DNA from: Onthophagus taurus
Taxonomy: Eukaryota > Arthropoda > Insecta > Coleoptera > Scarabaeidae
Direction: 5' to 3'
NCBI RefSeq assembly: GCF_036711975.1
Contig: NC_091972.1
Span: 32,121,001 to 32,185,000, forward strand
DNA length: 64,000 nucleotides
Part shown: in pieces, positions 34,700-44,879 of the stretch
How the letters are laid out: each line of letters begins with the position of its first letter
Position numbering within the stretch: position 1 is the stretch's first letter
Program-made: the position numbers and the translations under genes
Notes under the pieces: generated by a model
The model's database searches: none
The model's input: only the letters and a program-made list of their open reading frames with translations
What the model was told of the DNA's origin: nothing

Positions 34700-34912
34700 G
34701 ATATCGATAAGCAGCCTTCACTTTCTTCTTAAAAAAGCAAAAATGGATATTTATGAGATAGCTGGTGCATTGAAATTGATGGAACTGCATCGACCATCAT
34801 CTACTGTCTCTACCACTCTCCCTATGGAACGCGACTGTTCTCTCAAAACCAATACCAAGACACTTCATGTTTTCATGTCAAGAATTTATTTTTTTCCTTC
34901 TATTTTATTTTA
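34700..34912 (+). repeat. Co-duplicated open segment (MDIYEIAG), copy 1
   Basis: About 210 bp that recurs at 46430-46633 with roughly one change per ten bases and no frame-breaking indel. Both copies keep an open forward frame containing MDIYEIAG and RPSSTVSTTLPME and ending in HVFM-RIYFF. No family is recognised. It could be an exon or an old transposon ORF included in the duplicated unit. Confidence 0.45.
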
Positions 34913-34929
34913 ATTTAGCTTAATTTGTT

Positions 34930-35462
34930 AATTTTGGCTATTATTAATTGCTTAATAGCCTATTTTTGATTATTGTTTCAATAAATCCATCGTAGCCCCG
35001 GATACCGAATCGCGGATGGCGAAGTTAAGGTCTTATGAGAAATGGGGGTTTAGGGACCACGCGGTTTGTTCGTCGATTCTTAACCATACTTTGGATGGAA
35101 GTGTTATCAATAAAAATGAATAAAGGATGTGATGTAAAGTCAATTTAAACAAGTAATGCGTACTTAATTATTGTATACGTATATCATAAATTCTAAGTTC
35201 TCTTCTACGTATTTATCATTTATCATTAGTAGATGGATCACATTCAGATGCAGAAACTTCAGATGTGTTATATGTTGACTGTTGAGGTTGTTGATGTATT
35301 AACGGCTGACTAGAGGAGAAAAAAGAAAACAGAATCGGCTGAATTGCTTTCTTTTTTAATTCCTTTTCAAGATCTTTACATGGCACAAGACAAACTGGTT
35401 CAAACCTCGTCGAAGCGACTTAGACAAAGATTACTGCTTAAGTAACATTCTTACTATTATTA
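34930..35462. other. Spacer with a co-duplicated reverse-strand coding-like piece
   Basis: 35205-35400 on the reverse strand encodes KELKKKAIQPILFSFF and LIHQQPQQSTYNTSEVSASECDPSTN, closely matching the frame at 47644-47400. The remainder shows nothing recognisable. Confidence 0.45.
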
Positions 35463-35592
35463 GGCTAGCTCCACACAATGCGCTGACTATTACGTCACTA
35501 ATGTAAAAGAAAAGTGCCACAACTTCAACGAAAAAGTACCGCTTTTTCTTTGTAGTGGCGTACCAGTTCGTGCAACGTGTGGAACCAGCTTT
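35463..35592. mobile_element. Short MITE, second copy
   Basis: Same family as 28475-28600: TTAGGCTAGCTCCACACAAT at the left, GTGTGGAACCAGCTTTA at the right, shared internal ACAACTTCAACGAAAAAGTA. The following ~60 bp (TATAAGCATATGTTGTTTTA) also match the first copy, so the repeat may extend further. Confidence 0.6.
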
Positions 35593-36296
35593 ATATACAG
35601 AACCAGCTTTGTATAAGCATATGTTGTTTTATTAATGTTATGTCATTATTATGTAAGAAAATAAAATTTTTGAACAGCAGAAGCTATTATATTGTTGAAC
35701 TAAGGGAAAAATTCTGTTTAAAAATCACAAGTGGGCAGTTTTTGGAGATAAAATATTCTTTACAATTTGTCATGGTAACGTGACAATCTGTACCTTCAAC
35801 TTGTACCTTACTCTGTATTTTGACGATGCCTGCGAGGACAGGCGAAACATGTAAATAAAGAGACGTATTATATTTAATACAACATTTTTTACTAACCAGT
35901 AAAAGTGCAAATTTCACAAAAAACCTTACTTCTGTCTTGCATCCTTAGTTGGTTTACAGAAAGAACCATACTCGCCAAACTTATCAGCCTCTTAAAAGTA
36001 GGTAGAGAAGACTGGCGACGATCAAAATACTGTTCTGCAACTTGTATTGCATTTTTATAGCATAAAATGTAACACTCAATAGTATCACGCTTTTCTTGAT
36101 TAGAAAAATTCATATTGATTATAATTTACAAAACCTTAATCAACGTTAATTAGAAACTAAACGAAACATACGTTTGGCTTAAGCTGTGATAACCAAACGT
36201 ATCTATCAATTGTTTTCATACCATACTACCTGAACAGATTGTCAATTAACAGAATAAATGGCTATAATTTATTTATTAATAAAAATATCTATGTCA
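35593..36296. other. Spacer, no gene recognised
   Basis: Contains GCGAGGACAGGCGAAACATG near 35832, a phrase often seen in 3' regions of RTE-like elements. A reverse open stretch near 36113-35892 has no family motif. Confidence 0.3.
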
Positions 36297-36850
36297 AGTG
36301 GTATAGTCTTCCACACGGCGATCGGTTTTTATGACTCTGTCACTTTCCTATTGTAGTTGTAAAATGAACAAAGACGGGGTTGCACCAGGTAGTTTCCCAT
36401 TGTAGAATGCTGGGATTCCTCACTCAGCTCCGCATTAAAGAACACACTTTACTTGCAAATTGTAAAAAAGTAATAGGGTGATATATAAATACTCATTATT
36501 CTCTTATTTGTTGTGTTTCTAATATTAAGTACATATTTTTTCTAAGAAATGTTTTGAGAATGCATGCATTGTCTAATTACAAAAAAGAGCTGAGGATAAT
36601 TAGATTCTTTAAAATTTTGTTATTCTATTATTTAGACACTCCTAAAATTAATATTTTTTTCTACTAAATACTTTTTTCAACTAAACTTTGGCTTTTTTAT
36701 TAAATTTTAGTTTAAAAAATTTAAATTCGACCTTGTCTTTGTCTGACTGTTATAAATCTTTTCAAGTACTCAAGCGGGCAAAAATCACCCCGGCTTTTAT
36801 TTATGACTGTCATAAAAACCGATCTGAATGTGGAAGAGTGTATATCATTA
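36297..36850. mobile_element. TIR element of about 0.55 kb
   Basis: TAGTCTTCCACACGGCGATC, then GGTTTTTATGAC at the left, is matched in inverted orientation by GTCATAAAAACC, then GATCTGAATGTGGAAGAGTG near 36808-36847. The imperfect inverted repeat is about 38 bp. No transposase. The flanks are TA-rich, so a Tc1-like duplication is possible but not provable. Confidence 0.6.
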
Positions 36851-36933
36851 GAATCGTTGAGAAAAGGCCTTTTTTTATAAAGTCATGGCCAAGTATGGTT
36901 TCCATTAGAAATATCACAAGATTGTGTTATAAC

Positions 36934-37240
36934 CAGAGCCGCGATGTTTCGGGCTGTTGATATCACCATCTGTATAGAGCAGCGAACGGGTTATAGCGTA
37001 GTAGTAACATGCTTCTATCAAGCACATCGATGTGCCGCAACGTAACGATACTGGTTGAATGCTGGCCTATGTAAAATTTGGGGGGGTTCTCTGCGGTGCA
37101 GCGTTCAATACGTGTTTGGCCGATTGTCCGACTAAAACTCAACCATTGGCGTGATATACTATATGTGGCGTAATGTGGCCCGAGTCTCTACCGTATGGCG
37201 ACGAGCCGCCAATGAATTGCCCGACAACGTCGCGGCTCTG
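36934..37240. mobile_element. 307-bp hAT MITE with 8-bp target duplication
   Basis: Flanked by an exact GTTATAAC at 36926-36933 and 37241-37248. Terminal inverted repeat: CAGAGCCGCGATGTT-TCGGGC against CAGAGCCGCGACGTTGTCGGGC read inward from the right. It sits inside another repeat whose uninterrupted copy is at 38090-38265, which confirms the exact insertion boundaries. Confidence 0.9.
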
Positions 37241-37449
37241 GTTATAACTCAAAAATTATTGCTTAAATAAAAAAATCAGTTAGACTGCTTTATTAACAAA
37301 AAAACGGTTTTTTCGAGATATTTAGTTAGCCATGCATTTTATCCAAAAAATGAAAAGCTCATTAAATTGAGTTCATGAAACTGCAATTCTTTCCCTATTT
37401 AATCGTCTCTCTATCTCCGCTAGTTTTCGAGATTACCATACTAAACATG

Positions 37450-38093
37450 GAAAAAAACTCATCCTGTATATTGTTTGCTGATACTAAGCAAGAACGTGTC
37501 TAGACGGGTTTTGAGGATCGCGTACTTTTCCCTGTGCCAGACCCTAATGTCATATGCATTAATTGCATGGGGGGGTGCTTCAACTTGTGATAGAGTTTTT
37601 CGACTGCAAAGGCGTGCAATACGTATAATTGATGATTTCGAATATCGTGAAAATTGTAAAAATTCTTTCGTATCTTTGAAAATCTTTACGTTCTCTTCCT
37701 TATACATGTACCAGTGCATGTTATATGTCAAAACCTACTCTCACTTGTTTGTCACTCATGATGATGTGCACCAATACCCCACAAGAAACAGAAATAAAAT
37801 TTTACAGAGATATTCGAGATTATCTAAAGGTCACCAAAGTATTAATGTAATAGGTGTAAAGTTTTTTAATAAGTTGCCGCCGGCGATTTCCGGATTGCCA
37901 TTAAACATATTTAAAAGTAAATTGCATACTTTTATGACGCGCAGAGCTTACTACTCGTGCACTCAGTATTTGACCGAATTTCTCACTGAGAAAGATTTTA
38001 TTTAATAGTAGTGTGTGATTTTGATATTGTTTGTCATGTTCTGTACGAGTGTAATACTATATGTTTATACACAATAAAGATATTATTATTATG
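37450..38093 (+). pseudogene. 5'-truncated LINE 3' end
   Basis: Encodes only the RT C-terminal region in one open frame (37475-38005): ALIAWGGAST, LQRRAIRIIDDF, FFNKLPPAISGLPLNIFKSKLHTF. The 3' end is CAATAAAGATATTATTATTATT, a (TTA)n-type tail at 38080-38093. The short length and intact frame suggest a fairly recent, severely truncated insertion. Confidence 0.8.
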
Positions 38094-38651
38094 GCCAACT
38101 ATGGTTTCCATTAGAAAAAATACAAGTTTGTGTCATAAATAACTCAAAAATTATTGCTTAAATAAAAAAATCAGTTAAACTGCTTTATTAAACATGTAAT
38201 ACCCTACAAATTTTTCGTTTACACATTTTTCCTAAAATCAAAAAAACTCACCCTGTATATCATCTGATTTCGATGTGCTAAGTTTGACTCTATTGTGCAT
38301 GCTTCTGTCGCTGGTTTCTTTCTTTTTAGAAAAACTTATTCATGTAATAATAATCTTGTATAATTCTTTATAAATCATTGCGGCAAGAATAAATTTTTTG
38401 ATACAAAAGATTGTCCAAGAATAATTTTCCTCAATGTATTAATCTTTTATTTGGGAAAACCTTCGGTCCAATTGTTAATTATTTACATCCAACTGTTCCA
38501 TTATTTTATTTCCATTATTTATTCCATTTGTTAATTTAATTATCAAAAAACAGCTATATAATCTCGTAGATTCCTTGTTATTTTAAATGATTCATAAAAT
38601 GAAATTACATATAACATAGATACAATAAAATTTATTTCATTTTCCATTAAT

Positions 38652-39382
38652 GTTGATAACGTTTCATGGTACGTTGATGGAAATAGTTACGTTTAAGTCA
38701 TAAGAAATAAAAACTTAACGTACGCGCTCAAATAATTAGTACATAATTTATTATTACATTATTTATTTAACTAATATAAATAACATACCAGAATATTCCG
38801 AATTATTTTTTGATGACAAAATCCAAAATTAGAATAAAAATTTGGAGTGCTGAAGGAGTGCAGAATGCTGCTTTTCAAATATTTTTGACCAAAAGAAGGT
38901 TCTGCAAATTTTTTGCTGTTTTTTTTTATAAAAAGTCTATATTAATCTTTTATATGTATAATCCGAAAGATTGTATTGATGAAATTTGTAACATTTTGAA
39001 TCACAGCTTATTTTCTTTTCAAAAGTTTTATTAAATTAACCTTGGACATGTAATTAAAACATTTTATACCTTTCTTCTTTGGAATACAGATTTTGCAACA
39101 GAGACACCAGTTCGCATCACGTCGTTGAATATCATCTTTACTGCATTCTTCTGCGTTACGGCATTGAACTACGTGGCAGATATAGGGTGCATCACAATCT
39201 TGAAATAATCAAAAACCTAACTTGTTAAAGTAACGTGTTCAAAGTTTATTTTGATTGATATGTTTTATACCGTCTTTTTTTGGAATAAACACATCTAAGC
39301 TATCAGGAAATTCTTGGTCAGATGTTGATATTGAATAGACCATCATTATAAATAACAAAAATACAACGATACGAAACTTCAT
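38652..39382 (-). CDS. Secreted cysteine-rich peptide, copy 2 (last exon junction damaged)
   Basis: Exon 1 39382-39271 gives the same signal peptide and acidic segment as the other copies. Exon 2 39198-39070 gives the cysteine domain with eight cysteines spaced C-x5-C-x4-C-x5-C-x12-C-x-C-C-x2-C. The region homologous to exon 3 (about 38652-38695) keeps the basic tail codons, but about 57 bp covering the intron acceptor and first six codons of that exon are gone relative to copies 1 and 3. So the mRNA must either read into the intron or use another acceptor; reading on past exon 2 gives GIKC and a short extension before a stop. It may be a recent pseudogene or a variant with a shortened tail. 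Confidence 0.6.
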
Positions 39383-39562
39383 TGTGGAGGGTTTCGATTT
39401 AGACTGCAGTATAACTAACGTGGAAATTTCGTTTTATAATATGTATATTTGAAGGTCAAAGTAATCATTACGGAATAGAAAAGCACGTATTCTGTTAGAA
39501 TTTTTAATGAATGGTTCCTAATTAAGTGAGCTGGTAGGACAGCACATACGTGGAAAAAATAG

Positions 39563-40198
39563 AACTTATTATAAGCATTTTATTGTTTTTGATATTTACA
39601 ATTTTCCCCTTAATACATTCTAATATATCTTATAAATATATTATTTTCACCCTCTACCCTCTTCCTCCATTTCCATACCATCAGCTCCTCGGCCCAATCA
39701 TCCCTTCATCCATCCCTTTGTCTCCTCACCCCCACAACCATTCTCATCCATCGTTTCCCCTCTCCCCCCTCTCCTAAGATCTGACCTCGGTCCAACTCCT
39801 CCTCCCTCAACTCACTGCACCCATTCAACATATGTTCCAATGTTTCCCATTCCTCCCTGCATAGCCTACACCACCTCTTCTCATCGGCCATCCAGTATCT
39901 GTTAGCTCTCTCCTCGTTTCCACAACGGAACCTAGCCACCAACTTCTTCCCTTCCTCATCTCCTTCCAATAACAAGTATCTAGGCAGCCCCTCCGTAATT
40001 ATGTCCCTGTACCTTTCGTTATACCTTCCCTCTTTTATTTGTGTCCTTCTTTCCTGTCTGTGCACATCTCGGTCCCTATCTCTCAACTCCCTCCACATCT
40101 CCCTACCCACCCTTCGTCTACTATTTATCTCAGTTACCGAGTAGCCCGCTCGTCTATAATAGTTGTCTCTGTCTCGTTGTGGAAAAAAAAAAAAAAGT
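39563..40198 (-). mobile_element. LINE 3' fragment insertion with target-site duplication
   Basis: Flanked by GTGGAAAAAATAG (39549-39562) and GTGGAAAAAAATAG (40199-40212), which form one sequence in the uninterrupted copy at 34356. Reverse-strand frame 40190-39706 encodes RDRDRDVHRQERRTQIKEGRYNERYR by parts, then RFRCGNEERANRYW and a CRLCREEWETLEHMLNGC cysteine motif (Cys...Cys...His...Cys). Same family as 17990-18880. Its frame is open throughout, so it is younger than that one. Confidence 0.85.
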
Positions 40199-40245
40199 AG
40201 TGGAAAAAAATAGTAGACGTTGGATCTAGGCCAAATGCGCATACG

Positions 40246-41050
40246 TTAACTTACATAAGGTAACGTAAAATTGGATCTTTTAGAAGAAATGGAAATTATT
40301 AAATTGAAAAATGACGCAAACTATATTACTCTAAATGAAATTACCGACGTCCCTCACACACGAATGTTTCTGAATTTCGTAAAAAGACCAGTTTTTCCAT
40401 GACTTCATATTCAATACGTACAATTGTTACAGATACCGGTTGTTAGTAACCTTTCATATCGACCCGACCACGTTTCTCTTGTATTGTGTGTAGTGTTTTT
40501 TATCGTTATTTGATCTTAATTGTTAACATATACTGGGATAGATATGTGTTTGTATATATACGTATGTATATGTGTGTATAATCTTAAAATAAATGAAGCG
40601 TTTTTTAATTCTGTCCATCGTTCGTTTTAGACGGTAAGAATTTTAACTGTTATGTTTCTTGACGTCATATTGTATTTCGATTTTCTGTTTTTAGTTGCGC
40701 CTGAAGACGAAAAGTAATATTTTTTGAAACCGGTTGCGCAGATAAGCAAATTAATTAATAAACACTAATTCTTCACACATTTTTTGTGTTTTTCATTAAC
40801 TAAAATTCCCGAAGAATTATGGAGAAATACATTCCTTTTATACATAAGGTAGTTGAAGTACCCACTAGGTTCTCGGGCACTTCTGTATCACTTCTTGATT
40901 TTATCTTTTCAGTTTAACTGTATAGTTGATATGAACTTATAGCTTAAGCATGATACCTACATTAAACAGGGTGATGTACAATAAAGCTACTAAAATCCTT
41001 TATTAATATAATGAAATATTAAAGTACAAATGTAGAAATTTAAATTAATA
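40246..41050. other. Spacer, nothing recognised
   Basis: AT-rich with TATATACGTATGTATATGTG-type simple sequence near 40550. GAAACCGGTTGCGCAGATAA near 40727 may belong to the 3' region of a LINE, but no coding was found. Confidence 0.3.
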
Positions 41051-42913
41051 TACAGGGTGTCTCACGTAACTGGTTCGTTAGAACTTTTTTAGGTTCCAGT
41101 ATTCGTACAGTTTTGAAATTTTGGTAGTATAGGTTGTTCAGTCGGAACTTTCGATCTAAAATATTTTCAAGATGGCTGCCACTTCCGGTCTACCGGAAGT
41201 AGACCATAACTTCGTTATTTTAAATGGAATGCTATAGTTTTTATTGCACCTTTTAATTGTACGTAAAAAAATATGTTGACTTTCATAAAAGTTATTGGTA
41301 CCTAGCGTTTTTCGTTTTCGAGTTATTTTGATTTTAAGGTTTTTTTGGTAAATTTCACCAGGCTCTTTAAAACCTTATATCCCAGCCAACGTTCATTCAA
41401 AAAAGCTCTAAATTGGCACGATTACTCTTCAGATGCTCTCAAATAGATTGTCATATATTGTATCAGAGTATCTTATACAGGTTGGTCAAAAATTGAATTA
41501 CCGTTTCTCCATATTCAATGGGGAGAAAGTCGAAAATTTTAAATGGAACGCCCCATATTTTATTAGCCTACACGAAAGGGAATTTAATTCTTTACAATTT
41601 ATCTATAAACATTCCTATATTTATTTATTGTAGTTTCTCTCATATTCGTAAATTTATCAAAACATGCAGAAAATGCAGAAAACCGTTTGTATTTTTATTG
41701 GAAGGCCATGACATTTTGACAGTTTTTTGTTTAATTTATTTCTATTATTATTTGTACTATTAACTACGATTGATAATCTTTTAGTTTACTAGCTTTTACT
41801 TACCAAAAATAACAAACAGAAGATCAAATAACTGAAACTATTAGAACAAAAAGTTAATGACAAAAATTAGATTTGAATAAAAACATAAATTTATAATATA
41901 AATTTGTTATTAAATTGAATTTGGAAATGCAATAAAATACATAAAATTATTTATTTCGTTGTCTTCATCACTGGTGACCGGAAATATGCGATTTCTTTTA
42001 GTCTCAATATATGCGGAACTAATAAATTCTTTATCAATTTTTTGAAATTTTTCCTTGTGATGGGCATTAGGTTTGTTAGGCATCTCTCATTAAGTGATCG
42101 ACACGTCTTGTGCGAAAGTTTATTACATTCGCCATCAATACAAAATAAATTTCAAATATCGGCGGTGGAATAATTTACCATGATCTTCAATAACTTACAC
42201 CCGTCGTCGAATGTAACTAATGGCAACAATAATACAAACATGAACCAAAAACTGTCAAAATTCCATAGCTTACTAATAAAAAAACCTGTATTTCGTGTAT
42301 GTTTTAATAAATTTCGCAATATAAAGCAAACTACAATAAATAGGTATGGGAATGTTTATAGATAATTTGTAGAGAATTAAATTCTCTTTCTGATAGGCTA
42401 AAAAAATATGGGGCGTTCCATTTAAAATTTTCGACTTTCTCGCCATTGAATATGGAGAAACAGTAATTCAATTTTTGACCATCCTGTATAAGATACTCCG
42501 ATACAACAAATGACAATTTGTTTGACAACATCTGAAGAGTAATCGTGCCAAAGTAGATCTTTTTTGAATGAACATTGGCTGAGATATTAAGTTTTAAAGA
42601 GCATGTTGAAATTTACCAAAAAAAGTTTAAAACCAAAATAACTCGAAAACGAAAAACGCTAGGTACCAATAACATTTATCAAAGTCAACCTATTTTTTTA
42701 CGTACAATTAAATTGTGTAATAAAAACTATAACATTCCATTTAAAATAGCGAAGTTATGGTCTACTTCCGGTAGACCGGAAGTGGCGGCCATCTAAAAAA
42801 AATTTTAGATCGAAAGTTCCGAATGAACAACCCATGCTACCAAAATTTCAAATCTCTACTAATAGTGGAACCTGAAAAAGTTCTAACGAACCAGTTACGT
42901 GAGACACCCTGTA
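41051..42913. mobile_element. Foldback element, 1.86 kb, with arms of about 690 bp
   Basis: Begins TACAGGGTGTCTCACGTAAC and ends with the complement (GTTACGTGAGACACCCTGTA). The left arm (about 41051-41740) is matched inverted by the right arm (about 42215-42913): for example CTTCCGGTCTACCGGAAGTA near 41190 against 42762-42783, and AGTCGAAAATTTTAAATGGA near 41527 against 42417-42436. The unique loop is about 470 bp. Short frames in the arms mirror each other (GEKVENFKWNAPYF appears twice in opposite directions) and are not genes. Superfamily unresolved. Confidence 0.85.
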
Positions 42914-43127
42914 TAAGTTATAAGCCGAGAACAAAGGAACTCTAAAATAAATAATCAGCAGATTTTTTTGTAATCGCCGTTATAAAATTATGCGCTCAAC
43001 TAAAAGATAATTGAGTCTAGTATTGATACTCATTGTATTAGATTCAGTGTCTTTTTGTAATCAGTTCAAATAAATAAGTTTTTAACTTTTTTAAAAATTG
43101 TTTTACTATAACGAAAAAGTTAACTTA

Positions 43128-43857
43128 CAGTGAAATTTCCCTAACTCGAATCACTAAGGGAGCGGAAGAAAACTTCCAGTTATGGAAAATTCGAGTTAGA
43201 GAAAAATTAGTAGAATTTTAGTTCTATAGAAAAAAATTAGAAATGTACTTTTCTAATACGTATATTTAACACAGAAACCTTAATACTATTGTAACTAGAA
43301 AATTAATCAAGTTTTTTAAAGTAATCCGTAATTTTCTTTTGGCTTAAAGTGGACAACCGCTCTTTGTCGAAAAAATCTTCTATTAAATGTAAAGAATTGT
43401 GAATATTATCTGGAACATTCTCTCTTGATAATACAAAGGTTTCAAGCTTTCAAGAGAGGAATAAGCTTCATCAAATGTAGGCACAGCGATAAGTATTTCA
43501 TTTTTAAGATTATCATCACTCTCATTTGATTCTGAAACAATAAGAACATTAGGTTTGTTTTGGTTCAAGAGTCTGTAGTTTCTGAACCAGAGTCTATGTG
43601 GTTTGATTCTGTAGTTAAAATTACTTACAGTGCGGATTCGAATACTTTATTCTTTGGTAAATTCGACTTATAGAAGTTAAAGTTGCAGAAATTCCATAGT
43701 AGTTCAGTTCGAGTTACAGAGAAATTCGAGTTAGGAAAATTCGACTTCGAGAGATAAAAACACATTTGAAACCTAGTCAAACGCTTCAGCTTACGAAAAT
43801 TATTCAACTTAGAGAATAATTCGAGATATAGAAGTTCAAGTTAGGGGAATTTTACTG
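43128..43857 (-). mobile_element. Tigger/pogo-like element, 730 bp, with transposase C-terminus
   Basis: Flanked by TA on both sides (43126-43127 and 43858-43859). Ends are CAGTGAAATTTCCCTAACTC and, read inward from the right, CAGTAAAATTCCCCTAACTT. These fit the TA target and CAGTRAAA termini of pogo/Tigger transposons. The reverse strand of the core (about 43570-43330) encodes the C-terminal tail of a Tigger transposase: VPTFDEAYSSLESLK, then IEDFFDKERL and KITDYFKKL in another frame. The DDE core is deleted, so it is a non-autonomous derivative. A related fragment lies at 6540-6700. Confidence 0.85.
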
Positions 43858-43862
43858 TAGGT

Positions 43863-44139
43863 ATACAGGGTGATTTAAAACATACGGAGTAGATTAAAAG
43901 GGTAGGTACTAGGGGCCAAACTGAAGATATTTTCTTAATAATGTTTTGACTACAACGTAATATCACAAAGATATAGAATGTTAAAGTTGAATTAATGGCC
44001 GAGCATTTCTTACGATATACGGTATTACACTACGTTGAAATTCAAATTGCGAATATTTCAGGGTTACTTGAACAATAGATAATTAGCACCAATAATAATA
44101 AAATCTATGTAATATGGCAGTTACGGTTACCATACCATA
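43863..44139. other. Spacer with a lone GGGTG-type end
   Basis: TATACAGGGTGATTTAAAAC at 43862 matches the terminus type of the inverted-repeat elements, directly after the Tigger element. No second end was found before the LINE at 44140. Confidence 0.35.
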
Positions 44140-44872
44140 ATAATAATAACAATAATGATCTTTATTTCGCTAAAATACAAAAAAAATACATAAAATTCTG
44201 TATTGCAAAAACGTCCGGAAAAAAAAAATATAATAAGTTTGAGTTTAAAACAGTTTATGTAGGGAGGAAGAAAAAAAGAAAAATAATTGCAGAATCGAAA
44301 ACCTTAACCTCTCATATAATTTAAAAACTCATTTTCACTGTAGAAAGCGCCTTCAATAAGTACTTTCTTTAAGTCTTTTTTAAAAATAGTTGTAGGCTTT
44401 TGTAACCATTGCTTGGGAAGAGCATTTAACAAATTACGGTGACCGTATCTTGTCATAGTTGTTTTCATACGGCAGTACGGTATGGCGACTTGTGTACCAT
44501 TTCTTAAATTTATCTGAGTAACCTCTTTTCTGCATGTTAATGAAGGTAATTCTATTTTAGCCTTCCAAAGTTGTTGGTAGATGTACACGGATGGAAGTGT
44601 GAGTACATTATATTTTTTAAATAGGGGCTTACAGTGAGTTCTTGGATGCGCCTGTTCAATTATTCTTAGCGCCTTTTTCTGCAGTATGAAAACAGGCATT
44701 GTATGACCAGACGCTCCCCAAAGGCGTAGTCCGTAGCTCATCTTGCTGTGGAAAAAAGCAAAGTAAGCGGTTCTAGCAGCAGACGCGTTTATTATTTGGC
44801 GAATTCTTAAAATAGCGTAAATGGCAGATGACAGTTGTTTCACCAATATGTCGCTATGATCTTTCCAAGTTC
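44140..44872 (-). pseudogene. 5'-truncated LINE 3' end
   Basis: Reverse-strand frame 44846-44304 encodes the RT C-terminal region (RTAYFAFFHSKMSYGLRLWG, ILQKKALRIIEQAH, VLTLPSVYIYQQL, IFKKDLKKVLIEGAF). The 3' UTR ends in ATAATAATAACAATAATGA-type repeats at 44139-44160. Similar in organisation to 28880-31420. The frame is intact but lacks the catalytic RT. Confidence 0.8.
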
Positions 44873-44879
44873 ACCCTGT

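Larger units (their letters stand above)
38262..40245. repeat. Duplicated segment B (carries peptide gene 2, interrupted by a LINE)
   Basis: Matches 33097-34450 and 44880-46335. The LINE insertion at 39563-40198 splits it, after which GTAGACGTTGGATCTA resumes the match. It begins beside CTCACCCTGTATATCATCTG, as does segment C. Confidence 0.85.

Noticed and set aside
41433-42531. Pair of similar short proteins (GEKVENFKWNAPYF) in opposite directions
   Set aside because: They are the two arms of one inverted-repeat element, not a gene pair.
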